Source: Abelmoschus esculentus (lineage: Eukaryota > Streptophyta > Magnoliopsida > Malvales > Malvaceae). Taken from it: a stretch of DNA of 64,000 nt. Shown here in pieces: positions 1 to 9,060 of the stretch. How positions within the stretch are numbered: the stretch's first letter is position 1; every line of letters begins with the position of its first letter. The DNA lies in the NCBI GenBank assembly GCA_035048815.1, contig JAUCBN010000014.1:17591501-17655500 (forward strand), read 5' to 3'. The position numbers were made by a program, and so were the translations under genes. The notes under the pieces are model-generated. The model was not told the DNA's origin, ran no database searches, and saw only the letters and a list, made by a program, of their open reading frames with translations.

Positions 1-1526
1 TCTCGTCCATAGTTTTGTTCCGAGTAGGATACTTACTGTTTGTGATTAAGCATTGATACTATTAATTAGAGATTTATTAATTACTTTAATGGTTAAGAAT
101 ACGTATATTATCCTGTTTTGAATCTCGGTAAAAAAGAATATGAAATATCATTTTTTTTAAAAATTACAGTTATATGTTTTTTTAAATAAAAAATATTTTA
201 TTTTAAAAATAAAATTTAAATATAAAATAATATAAATATTTTTAATAACTCGATTACTTAATAAATCTTAAATTATTATTATTATTATTATTGGTAGATA
301 TTCTTAAACCAACCAACCTATTGAAACAGGTTGCCTTGCCTAGCTGTACTCCCAGTGGAGAGCACTTTCCATTTATTACCTCGTACGCGGGTTTGGTTGG
401 GTTATGATTAAACGACCTTTGACCCAAACGCCAACGTTGGCCCATTACTTCAACAACTCCCACTCTACGCTGCATTCCCTTCATTATCAAGGATCAGTAT
501 TGCCTTATCTCCTTTTAATCAATCTTCTTGTACATCGTCGTCCCTTGCACCGTGAGCCTCTGACACAAGGAAAACGCAAGGGAAGACGGGGGAGAAACAC
601 ACCCATTCTTTGCTTCTTCCCTTTGATCTAGCCTAACCTTGATTTTCTGCACTGTAAGTCTCTATCTTTCTGTTAGCTATTTGATCCATTTGCAGATCTG
701 GGTTTTGTTTAGTTTGCAAGGATGGATATGGGTTTTGAATTATATGGGTTGTTAATTTGTTTCTGATAAGATGTGCATTTCGGGTAGATTTAACGTGTTA
801 TTCTGGCTCTTATCTGTTTGGGTTTCTAGGGATCTGAGTTAATTTGACACCATGTTTTCACAAGTGAAATGAGGAAAGTGTAGGTCAAGTGTCTGTCTCA
901 TTGGAAATAGCTAAACCATAAATAGTTTTCAGGTGAAAGGGAAATTAAAGATTGTTCTTTCTGATATAACAATCCAGCATTGATGAAACTAATTCATGAG
1001 TTGCTATATGTTTTATTTGACAATTATGGTTTCCCTACCTGTTATATTTTGAAGGTTTAAAATGTTATCCATCTCCAAGATTAAGATTGAATCTGTAGAA
1101 ATTTTTTTGCAAACTTTTGTACCACAGGGAAACTACTCTGCTTTCTTCTAAGATTTTCCTGTCAGGGTTGGTGAATCTTTCAGATGTTCGTATGTCTTTA
1201 ACTAGATGTGTTAGGTCTATAAGTTCAGGTTCAAACACTCGACGATCCCTTCCTTTTGTCAAAAGGGAAAAGTAAATGTAGTGAGGCTATCTTAAAAACA
1301 TTTCTAGTGAATCTATAGTGTTCATATTTACATACACACATATACTCAGCTAAGATGAGGTGCAGGGCTGCATCAAAGCAGGGTTTGTTGGTCATTTCCT
1401 TAGATAAATTGGAAAATCCCGGTTCGTTGTTTGGCATGACACTCTTCTGGTTGTTTCGTAAGTAACGAATTGAATTGGCTGCATGATTTCAGGTCACATC
1501 GACAAAGGACTATTAGCCTCTTAGCT
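1..1526. other. AT-rich upstream region and spliced 5' leader of the first gene
   Basis: The first 300 bases are very AT-rich and contain a short ATT trinucleotide run near 276-292. No protein or RNA gene is recognisable there. A likely non-coding leader exon ends at 653, where a GTAAGT donor begins. A matching acceptor (TTTCAG) ends at 1492, just before the ATG at 1527, so the following gene probably has an intron of about 0.84 kb in its 5' untranslated region. Open frames in this stretch (404-631 and 1065-1437) have no recognisable family. Confidence 0.5.
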
Positions 1527-1811
1527 ATGGTTCTTGAAAGCATTGTATCTTCACCCCATCAGAGGTCAGGATCGATGAGGAAGCAATTCCCAAAAGATGA
1601 ATTGGGTAGCTGGTCAACACTTGTTCAGAGGCATAGGTTCCTCTTAACTGCTTTGGGACTCTTAACGTTCCTGTGTACCATCTACCTTTACTTTGCTGTC
1701 ACTTTTGTGGCAACAGAAACATGTTCCGGTTTGACAGGAACGCAGAAAGCAACGTGTAAACTGCAGCATGCGAGGTCGACTCTATCCCATGGAAAACTGA
1801 AATTCTTTTAG
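1527..1811 (+). CDS. small plant membrane protein, 94 aa, function unknown
   Basis: A single-exon frame of 94 residues with one clear hydrophobic segment (about residues 38-60, core FLLTALGLLTFLCTIYLYF). A basic, serine-rich N-terminus precedes it. A short C-terminal tail carries two cysteines (ETCSGLTGTQKATC) and ends in HGKLKFF. I recognise this pattern as a conserved plant-only family of small one-pass membrane proteins without an assigned function. The ATG at 1527 is preferred over the longer open frame because it begins the conserved MVLESI start and lies just after the leader acceptor at 1492. Cellular location and role cannot be read from the sequence. Confidence 0.72.
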   Translation: MVLESIVSSPHQRSGSMRKQFPKDELGSWSTLVQRHRFLLTALGLLTFLCTIYLYFAVTFVATETCSGLTGTQKATCKLQHARSTLSHGKLKFF

Positions 1812-3117
1812 CCTGTTTATGAGAAATCACTAGTTGATTTTATTATAACAGTATTTGATTAGGCGATCTGAGGGTATTTAAATTCGAAAAAAAATAAACA
1901 CAATTCATTTATAGGTTGATTAGTTTGTGTGGGAGTGCTTGTTGGTGTTTGTATACAGGGGAAAGTGTTCTGCAAAACCTATTTTAATGAATTATGTTAT
2001 GAAGAAGCTGATTTATTACTTGAGGTGCTGCAGCAACTTTTATCATGCATTAAGGCTGAGATGCAAACAATTTTGAAGTTAAGATCATTAATCTTTTATC
2101 ACTTGCCTATTGAGAAATTTTGTGTATTATACGCATGGTCAAACTGATTACCTTAGTTCCCTCGTATTCTTTCAAGTTACGGATTCTAGACTTATTAAGA
2201 ATATCCTCTTCTTTCTCTTAGAGTCCATTTCCCCTAACAACCACAACAAGCACCATATGCCCACATCACCACACCTAGCCCCACCAAGGGAACCAACATC
2301 TCTTGCGAACATGAGAAATGAGAAATTATATTATGAATCATTCTTATTATATCACACCAAATTTATTTAATAAAAATGATAAGATAAAAAAAATAATTAA
2401 ATAAATATATTTGATTGGTTGATTATATAAATAACGTGATAAAAAAATAACTTATAATATAATTTCTCTGTAAATACATACTAACGTAATAAGAATGATT
2501 TATAATATAATTTCTTAGTAAACGCACACGAATCAACGCCTACCGAACACTAAAATCCCCACACTCAACCTGCATGAGACACTTGAAGCCATGACACGCG
2601 GTCGAATCCATTTTGATCAAGGCAAAACTAAAAATAATTTTTTAACAAGAAGAATAAAAATATATATATATTTTTAAAACCAATCAACCTTTAATTTTTC
2701 ATATAACTGAAAAGTAACAAAGAAAAATAATTAGACAAGATTACCCTCTTTTATTTTAGTTTAAAAATTGATATATCCGGGTTAAAATATATTATTGCTC
2801 TCTAGTCTCTATACCTTTTTGCTATTGATTGACTTCAATCTATATTTTCAAAGTTTTTATTATTGTTTTTCGTCATATTCTACTATTAGCATTATATGAT
2901 ATGCAATATGCATATTTTAATTATTGCATTTTCTTATTGTTTTAGTTGGAATTGAAAACTTATTTTTTCATGTAAATTTTCTCGTACAAAAGGGGTTATA
3001 ATAATAAAAAAAATGCATACCATTTAATTTTAGTAGTGACAGATGGAAAATGGCAAAAGCTCTTTCATAATAATATGAGACTATTATTTCAGTCATTCTG
3101 GAAGCCAAAAAAAATTT
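1812..3117. other. AT-rich spacer
   Basis: This is the 3' flank of the small membrane protein gene followed by low-complexity A/T sequence. Open frames at 1929-2370 have no recognisable domain and no splice logic. I see no gene, RNA or clear mobile element. Confidence 0.5.
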
Positions 3118-3349
3118 ATCGTTTTTATTGATTTATCGTTTGAAAACAATGATCGATCTTAAACAAGAATTTGAGGAATTCCGCTGCCATTCTCTTTATC
3201 CAAACTACATTAACTGCTTTCCTTTGATGGGTTTTGCGTGATTTCATCAGTTATCGATTCTGATCTTGCTATTGTCTTACTGGTCCAGTAATGAATGCTG
3301 ACTGAATCGTGAAACGGTTTTGCTTAATAAATCCCATTGTTTTATCCAC

Positions 3350-4180
3350 TCAAATCAGGGCAAGCAAGAACCAAGCCGAAGTGGAAATCATGAAAATGGT
3401 AGAGGTCAGATAATCCACAGCCGGTACAGATGCAGATGATCTTCCCTCTTCACTACCAGGAGCATCAGCAGCAGCTGGCTCCGATCCAATGCTTGGTTTA
3501 GTCCGGGATGAAGCCGGAGACTTGACGTCGTCCTCATCGTCGACACTAGGTGTAGGTGTAGAAGTAGGTGTAGGAGCTGATGTTGGTGCTAGGACCTTCC
3601 TTGGAGGGGAAGCCACAGGAGCTATATATGGAGCAGGCGAAATCGAAGCAACATTTAAAAGACTACTAATTTGCAATACGGAAAGATCATACGGTTTTGT
3701 TGTCACTTCACTAACAAGTTGGGCTTCAAGGTGCGAGTTCGGTACAGCGGATGCAAACACCACCGGACCTTTGCCCGTGTTGGTCAAGTTCAAGAAACCT
3801 ACTTGGTTGCGGGCTTTCCCGGTTTCTTGATAGAGTGTGGTGAGAATCTTATTATGTTTAGTATGCGATTTATTGAACTTGGTTCCATCGTAATAATCGA
3901 GCACCACATGCACGCTCATGACCATCTTCTTTTGATCCGAGGATAGGCCGGAAAGTGCACCCAAATTACCATTAGAAACAACAAGAACAGTGACGGTTTG
4001 CTTGCTATTGATCTGGTCCGCAACACCCGATTCATTCAACATGCTGCTGAAATCGGAGAAGTCCGAGAAGCCGCTGAGGGTCTTGCCGATGTCTATATTA
4101 GCAGCAGCAGCAGCAGCAGCTACTAAGAGGAACAAAAGGCTGAAGGAGAATGCAACAGCTGGAGAAGACATAGGAAACAT
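3350..4180 (-). CDS. FLA14: fasciclin-like arabinogalactan protein, FLA14-like, copy 1 (276 aa)
   Basis: This is a predicted GPI-anchored cell-surface glycoprotein. The N-terminus is a signal peptide (about residues 1-27, with a run of alanines). One FAS1 domain follows (about 28-165), with the H1-like TVLVVSNGNL, the YH-region HVVLDYYDG and the C-terminal SVLQISSLL. A proline-rich stretch (about 175-215, with SP, AP and TP pairs) is typical of arabinogalactan attachment after proline hydroxylation. An acidic/serine linker and a hydrophobic tail (STIFMISTSAWFLLALI) look like a GPI signal. It is intronless, as expected for single-FAS1 FLAs. The family acts in cell walls and, for FLA14-like members, in pollen; the pollen role here is inference. 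A TATA box is at 4246-4253. Copy 2 lies 2.7 kb away in the same orientation. Confidence 0.88.
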   Translation of the reverse strand: MFPMSSPAVAFSFSLLFLLVAAAAAAANIDIGKTLSGFSDFSDFSSMLNESGVADQINSKQTVTVLVVSNGNLGALSGLSSDQKKMVMSVHVVLDYYDGTKFNKSHTKHNKILTTLYQETGKARNQVGFLNLTNTGKGPVVFASAVPNSHLEAQLVSEVTTKPYDLSVLQISSLLNVASISPAPYIAPVASPPRKVLAPTSAPTPTSTPTPSVDDEDDVKSPASSRTKPSIGSEPAAADAPGSEEGRSSASVPAVDYLTSTIFMISTSAWFLLALI

Positions 4181-4245
4181 TATTTTTATTCGTGTGTTGA
4201 GAGATATGTTGTTGTTGGTGCTTCAGACAAGGGCACAATACAGGA

Positions 4246-4253
4246 TTTATATA
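4246..4253 (-). promoter_or_regulatory. TATA box of FLA copy 1
   Basis: TATATAAA on the minus strand, 66 bp upstream of the FLA start codon. The same motif is kept at the same relative place in copy 2 (6943-6950). Confidence 0.6.
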
Positions 4254-4459
4254 CAAAATGTGGATACCAATTCAAACCTATATTGTTAAGATGAGTTTAT
4301 TTCGACCGAAGAAGTGGGATTTCAGTTTTGGTCAGAGAAACACAGCATATTATGAACATGTGGGTTCTTTTCGTTTGGTAAAAACAGAGCAGATTTACTT
4401 GTGTTTTTAATGGGTTAATAATTTATTTAGTTTTTATTTTGAGGTATGGTAATTGGTAA

Positions 4460-5095
4460 TTTAGACTAATTATCGAGCAAGTCGATCGCGAGTTGGGTAG
4501 TGCTCGACTCATGTTCATTATAAAATTTTGTTGCTCAATTGATTCGTTGCTTGTTAAGCTCATTAAAATTGTGCTTGACTCGTGCTCATTAAAATATTTT
4601 GTTGCTCAATTCTACTCGTTCGTTAAGTTTGACTTGTTGCTCGTTAAGCTCGCTATAAAAAGTTTACCTTATTTTTAACTAAAAGTAAAATTTAATAATA
4701 TTATGTGGGATCTAATATTAATATAAATTAATAAATTTAAGCAAAAAATATCAAAAGAATATATAAAATACTTTCAAACTCTAAATTTTAAATTAACAAT
4801 CCACAAATACATCAAACTCGCATGTTAAAGTTAAAGTAATAATCCACAAAATAATAATTATTATTTAGATTTTTTTGAATGAAATAATTTTAAAGTAATT
4901 ATTAAAAAATATTTTTTTTTTAAAAAATTAACAAGTTGCTCGCGAACTTATCGAGTCTAGTTAAAGTTTGTTGATTCAACTCGTTAAGGTTTCGAGTCAA
5001 GTTCAAGTCGATTCAATCCGAATCGAGCATTTACCGAATTTGGACCGAGTCGAGTTCGAGTTATTCAACTCGTTAAACACCCTTAATCGGTATAG
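4460..5095. repeat. CTCG/GAGT-rich dispersed repeat, probably a non-autonomous element
   Basis: Both ends are built of short iterations of TTGCTCGTTAAGCTCG and ACTCGAGTTCGAGT-like words around an AT-rich core. The right end finishes CTCGTTAAACACCC, a terminus style I associate with non-autonomous hAT-like elements in plants. I could not find a convincing matching left terminus or a target-site duplication, so the class is uncertain. Confidence 0.45.
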
Positions 5096-5164
5096 TAGGA
5101 TAAAGTATCTAATCCATTGATTAATTAATCCTTATCAGATATCATATAGATTCATACGAAGCGA

Positions 5165-5230
5165 TCCCAATCCAATTTATCCCATTCACATCATAAATCC
5201 CAATCCAATTTATCCCATTCACATCATAAA
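5165..5230. repeat. 33-bp perfect tandem duplication
   Basis: A 33-bp unit beginning TCCCAATCCAATTTATCCC occurs twice head to tail (starting at 5165 and 5198). No coding content. Confidence 0.85.
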
Positions 5231-6028
5231 TCGAAACTTTAGCCTTACTTGAAGATTTAATACCTCATCCCACGAGACTCAATTTTGTATCGAGTTGTTT
5301 TATTTTTTATGTTGTATTTTGATTATATTTTGTATAGTGTAGAAACGAAAACAATATTTATATTAAGAGATAAATTTATAAAATTCTAGATCATTCTTTT
5401 TACTGTTTTCATCAACAAAACTGATCAATGCAATGTCGATGTGAGTAAAATTCTTTTGATATGATCGTAAATCAATAGTAAAATGGTTTATGAATTGGTA
5501 CAATAATTATAATAAAATTCAAAAGGAATTTTAAATTAATCGAATAATTTTTATATTTTCTAAAAATACAAGGTGTGAGATTCAAACATTACTCACAAAA
5601 ATAACGATCCAAACATAAGCGATCCAGTAAAATTTACTCTAGAAAATGTTTAGTATTTTGTTTTAGAAGCATTAGCTAGAAATTTGTGAAAACAATCTAG
5701 AGAAAGAGATGATATATTCTCCTTGTGAGAATCAAATTTGAATAAATTTTTCTATAAGATGTAGGTGTATTATTAAAATATTAAGAAAAATTAGTATTAG
5801 ATGCTAACTATTACTATTATTTTTTTAATTAGTAGTCTACAAACACTATTAAAATATCGTTTTTTTTTATTGATTTATCTTTTAAGAACAACGATTGATC
5901 ACAAATAAGGATTTGAGGAAATTCGTAGATGTCTTTCGAAAAGCTGCATGTCGAGTAGGAGTGGACATTCGACCAAGTCAAATAAATGAATTTCGAATTA
6001 ATCAAGCTGCTGACTCTTATTTTATAAA

Positions 6029-6877
6029 TCAAATCAGGACAAGCAAGAACCAAACCGAAGTGGAAATCATGAAAATGGTAGAGGTCAGATAATCCACAGC
6101 CGGTACAGATGCAGCAGATCTTCCCTCTTCACTACCAGGAGCATCAGCAGCAGCTGGCTCCGATCCAATGCTTGGTTTAGTCCGGGATGATGCCGGAGAC
6201 TTGACGTCGTCCTCGTCGTCGACACCAGGTGTAGGTGTAGAAGTAGGTGTAGGCGTGGGTGTGGGTGTGGGAGATGATGTTGGTGCTAGGACCTTCCTCG
6301 GAGGGGAAGCCGCGGGAGCGATATATGAAGCAGGCGAAATCGAGGCTACATTTAAAAGACTACTAATTTGCAATACGGAAAGATCATAAGGTTTTGTCGT
6401 CACTTCTTTAACAAGTTGGGCTTCAAGGTGCGAGTTCGGTACAGCGGATGCAAACACCACAGGACCTTTGCCCGTGTTGGTCAAGTTCAAGAAACCTACT
6501 TGGTTGCGGGCTTTCCCGGTTTCTTGATAGAGGGTGGTGAGAATCTTGTTATGTTTGGTATGCGATTTATTGAACTTGGTTCCATCGTAATAATCGAGCA
6601 CCACATGCACGCTCATGACCATCTTCTTTTGATCCAAGGATAGGCCGGAAAGTGCACCCAGATTACCATTAGAAACAACAAGAACAGTGACGGTTTGCTT
6701 GTTATTGATCTGGTCCGCAACACCCGATTCATTCAACATGCTGCTGAAATCGGAGAAGTCCGAGAAGCCGCTGAGGGTCTTGCCGATGTCTATATTAGCA
6801 GCAGCAGCAGCAGCAGCTACTAAGAGGAACAAAAGGCTGAAGGAGAATGCAACAGCTGGAGAAGACATAGGAAACAT
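6029..6877 (-). CDS. FLA14: fasciclin-like arabinogalactan protein, FLA14-like, copy 2 (282 aa)
   Basis: This has the same architecture as the copy at 3350-4180: signal peptide, one FAS1 domain, proline-rich arabinogalactan stretch, acidic linker and hydrophobic GPI-type tail. The reading frame is intact and differs at few residues (for example INNKQ for INSKQ, LVKEV for LVSEV). The main change is length. The Thr-Pro tract after KVLAPTS is longer (TPTPTPTPTSTPTP) and accounts for the six extra residues; it lies in the region expected to carry arabinogalactan chains. The start codon sits in the same MFPMSS context as in copy 1. The intact frame and retained TATA box suggest a working gene, but expression is unknown. 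Confidence 0.88.
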   Translation of the reverse strand: MFPMSSPAVAFSFSLLFLLVAAAAAAANIDIGKTLSGFSDFSDFSSMLNESGVADQINNKQTVTVLVVSNGNLGALSGLSLDQKKMVMSVHVVLDYYDGTKFNKSHTKHNKILTTLYQETGKARNQVGFLNLTNTGKGPVVFASAVPNSHLEAQLVKEVTTKPYDLSVLQISSLLNVASISPASYIAPAASPPRKVLAPTSSPTPTPTPTPTSTPTPGVDDEDDVKSPASSRTKPSIGSEPAAADAPGSEEGRSAASVPAVDYLTSTIFMISTSVWFLLVLI

Positions 6878-6942
6878 TATTTTTATTCGTGTGTTGAGAG
6901 ATATGAAGTTGTTGGTGCTTCAGACAAGGGCACAACACAGGA

Positions 6943-6950
6943 TTTATATA
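6943..6950 (-). promoter_or_regulatory. TATA box of FLA copy 2
   Basis: TATATAAA on the minus strand, 66 bp upstream of the start codon, in a sequence context matching copy 1. Confidence 0.6.
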
Positions 6951-7068
6951 CAAAATGTGGGTACCAATTCAAGCCTATATTAGTAAGCTGAGTTTATTTC
7001 GACCGAAGAAGTGGGATTTCAGTTTTGGTCAGAGAAACACAGCATATTATGAACATGTGGGTTTTTTT

Positions 7069-7505
7069 CATTCGGATGAGCTAGAACAGGCGATACACCA
7101 TTATTTTTTAGTAGTTTTAAAATAATATTTTAAACTTGTAGGGACTCGACATGTAGTTAACCATTTTTAAAAACAAAATTACAATTTAAGTACCATCTTT
7201 TTATTCCTCTGTTTCAAGAGCTTTTGTCTTAAATGGCTTCTACACTGCACATACATACACTGACTGGACCTTATGGCTGCGTTTCTAACTTAATTTCAGC
7301 AGGCAAATTGATTAAAAAGAAAGAAACTACCAGGATTCACAAAATCAAACATGATTAATCAACAACAATTTATTAGCTCCAAACGGATAAATGTCTTGCA
7401 CATACTTCAATTTTCAGTCTTAAGTTGAACAACTAGTGGTCTGAAACCTCAGTACATCCCTTCTTGTCGATCTTAACAAACTAGATTGTGGTTCTTGGTC
7501 TACTT
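7069..7505. other. spacer between FLA copy 2 and the RBR pseudogene
   Basis: AT-rich non-coding sequence plus the 3' flank of the decayed RBR gene. Nothing else recognised. Confidence 0.5.
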
Positions 7506-8398
7506 TTAATTCCTCTGGCAGCCACCGTGACTTGTCGTCCACTCGTCTCCGCAACCATAGCAAATCTGGAAGTTACTTCTGCAACCACAGACATGCAACA
7601 TCTCTATCATCAAAGAAGGTTCCATTCTCAAGCATAACATATTTTCGATGAACTGAGAGCTCGGTAACTAGGGCATGTAGAAAGTGATACGCTTGTATTA
7701 CAAGTTCAAGACCTGCAAGTCATATGTGGACAAACTTCTGTTCTTTCAACTTAGTAATTGCACTTTGGGCACCTAGTCCATTTGTTTTTCCTGGCAAGTT
7801 CCCTCACCATGAGATCTTCTCCTCCTCTTTCATCCTCTTTAAGCCTCTGGAAATCTTAAAATCCGATCCCCATATTCCATGGTACATAACACTGTGCACA
7901 GAACCTATGGCAAAAGGGGCATTCGGATTCTCTGATAACTACGCCTCCATCATCGTTTAACAATGGGGCAGAACAATCCAAGAAAGGACAGTAAAATCTC
8001 TGGTATGCATTAATAAACTCTAGGCAAAGAGCATCTTCCCAGCGATGGACTACTGCCTCGGGAAGCAGAGGTCGACAAGTATTGTGTTCCAAGACAGCCC
8101 CGCAGTTCTCTCCGGTGCATGCGATGACCGTTTTGCTTTGTTCAACCCTTGTCAAAATATGCTTGATAATGCAATCGCGACAGTAAGAGTGAAGGGAACA
8201 TTCCGTGGTGAACATCACTTCAGTTTCTTTCCTTTCAACACAAATCTCACAGAATCTTAAGGAGGATACACTGGAAGCAGCTTCCGTTGTTTCGATGTCG
8301 TCAGGCATGGCTTGGATTAATAGTGAGGGTGACACATGGGTGATGAAAGGGTTGGAAATGGTAGTGTAAATTTGTGAAGAGTGGACAGCAGAAGACAT
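7506..8398 (-). pseudogene. RBR (RING1-IBR-Rcat) E3 ubiquitin ligase, RSL1-like, decayed
   Basis: The first exon reads from an ATG at 8398 through a RING1 domain (FCEICVERK, CSLHSYCRDCIIKH), the linker and most of an IBR domain (FYCPFLDCSAPLL, CPFCHRFCAQCYVPW). It then hits TAA at 7856-7858, where the family continues GI-x-C-x-DFQRL. The same frame resumes as DFQRLKEDERGGEDLMVREL and KWTRCPKCNY, then meets a second TAA (7751-7753) in place of a tyrosine, then VERTEVCPHMTCR. The last part (CGCRSNFQICYGCGDEW to the QRN stop) lies about 110 bp further on without a proper AG acceptor in phase. Two in-frame stops, a lost splice site and a one-residue gap after CHR mark it as a pseudogene. A protein truncated after the IBR domain could still be made but would lack the catalytic Rcat domain. 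Confidence 0.8.
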
Positions 8399-8773
8399 GA
8401 AAGCCTCTTGAAACTGCAACTCTTCAGCATATTTTTCGTCCTATGGAGGGAAAATTTTATGCTCAGCATGATCAAAGAGTGCTTATTTGGTAATCAGAAG
8501 TTCAGGGATCCTTATAACAAGAAGGAGAAAGAAGGCTTTCCAAGTAACTTAGCACTGAAGTTCCTACCCAGATCATTGACTACTTCATTGAAGGGTAAAC
8601 CTTGAACTTTTGTTTCTCAATTTAACAACTAATCTAAACTTTTTGTCTTCTCTTCACTCGGCTTTTCAATTTGTTTTGGACCTACAGTTTTATCCCAGAT
8701 TAATACATAAAAGGTGTTAGCTATTAGTTTCAACAAGCAGCTTAGAAAGAAGTTGCTGAATTCATTGTCTAGT
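8399..8773. other. divergent intergenic region between RBR pseudogene and U2
   Basis: It holds the upstream flank of the minus-strand RBR remnant and the distal upstream region of U2. Open frames here have no recognisable family. Confidence 0.5.
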
Positions 8774-8784
8774 GTCCCACATCA
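8774..8784 (+). promoter_or_regulatory. upstream sequence element (USE) of the U2 snRNA gene
   Basis: GTCCCACATCA matches the plant snRNA USE consensus RTCCCACATCG at 10 of 11 positions. It lies 33 bp before the TATA box. That longer spacing is the arrangement known to give RNA polymerase II transcription of plant snRNA genes; Pol III types such as U6 have about 10 bp less. Confidence 0.88.
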
Positions 8785-8817
8785 TACAGAGATAAAGCAA
8801 CGAGGCGAGAAGGGGCT

Positions 8818-8824
8818 TATAAAA
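8818..8824 (+). promoter_or_regulatory. TATA box of the U2 snRNA gene
   Basis: TATAAAA, 26-32 bp upstream of the predicted first base of U2, in the standard place for a plant snRNA promoter. Confidence 0.85.
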
Positions 8825-8849
8825 CAGGAGGGCTTAGATAGTCTAAGGC

Positions 8850-9043
8850 ATACCTTTCTCGGCCTTTTGGCTAAGATCAAGTGTAGTATCTGTTCTTATC
8901 AGTTTAATATCTGATACGTGGGCCAATGGTCCACATGATATTAAATTTATTTTTTGAGGTGAAGTGCCCACAACAGTAGCTTGCTACTGGGGCTCTTGAG
9001 CGTCGCCCAAGCGTTGCACTATTGCTTAGGCCTGGTGCACCCC
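8850..9043 (+). ncRNA. U2: U2 spliceosomal RNA (194 nt)
   Basis: The 5' part is the universally conserved U2 sequence: ATACCTTTCTCGGCCTTTTG at the first base, then the branch-site-pairing GTAGTA (8883-8888) and the conserved stem-loop IIa/IIc words. Stem IIa can form (GTGGGCC with GGTCCAC, one G-T pair). An Sm site follows (AATTTATTTTTTG, near 8945-8958). The 3' half forms stem-loop III (CAGTAG with CTACTG) and stem-loop IV (GCCCAAGC with GCTTAGGC) and ends GGTGCACCCC. Length agrees with plant U2 (about 196 nt). It base-pairs with the intron branch site and U6 in the spliceosome. USE, TATA and 3' box are all present, so this looks like a functional gene, not a pseudogene. Confidence 0.96.
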
Positions 9044-9053
9044 ACCCAATTCC

Positions 9054-9060
9054 AGTATAA
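9054..9060 (+). terminator. 3' end-formation box of the U2 gene
   Basis: The sequence CAATTCCAGTATAA contains AGTATAA, which fits the plant snRNA 3' box CA(N)3-10AGTNNAA. It begins 10 bases after the mature 3' end, as expected. Confidence 0.8.

Larger units (their letters stand above)
3118..4372 (-). repeat. tandem duplication unit 1 (FLA gene with flanks)
   Basis: This block is near-identical to 5858-7068. Similarity runs from about 0.25 kb downstream of the stop codon, through the whole coding region, to about 190 bp upstream of the ATG, so the promoter was copied as well. The limits are visual estimates. In the 3' flank a central stretch of about 110-150 bp differs completely between the two copies. 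Confidence 0.8.
4373..5857. other. spacer between the two FLA copies
   Basis: It holds a CTCG/GAGT-rich dispersed repeat (4460-5095), a perfect 33-bp tandem duplication (5165-5230) and AT-rich sequence without a recognisable gene. The open frame at 4493-4678 lies inside the repeat and is not credible as a gene. Confidence 0.5.
5858..7068 (-). repeat. tandem duplication unit 2 (FLA gene with flanks)
   Basis: This is the partner of 3118-4372. It carries its own coding copy and promoter. Between the shared words TTGAGGAA and CAAATCAGG downstream of the stop codon, this copy has about 110 bp that is unlike the corresponding stretch of unit 1. Confidence 0.8.

Noticed and set aside
3489..3946. 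Plus-strand open frames opposite FLA copy 1 (and 6168-6643 opposite copy 2)
   Set aside because: They are antisense shadows of the FLA coding regions; the minus-strand frames carry the signal peptide, FAS1 domain and GPI tail.
8714..8914. 66-codon frame over the U2 gene
   Set aside because: It overlaps the snRNA promoter and RNA; the RNA evidence is decisive.
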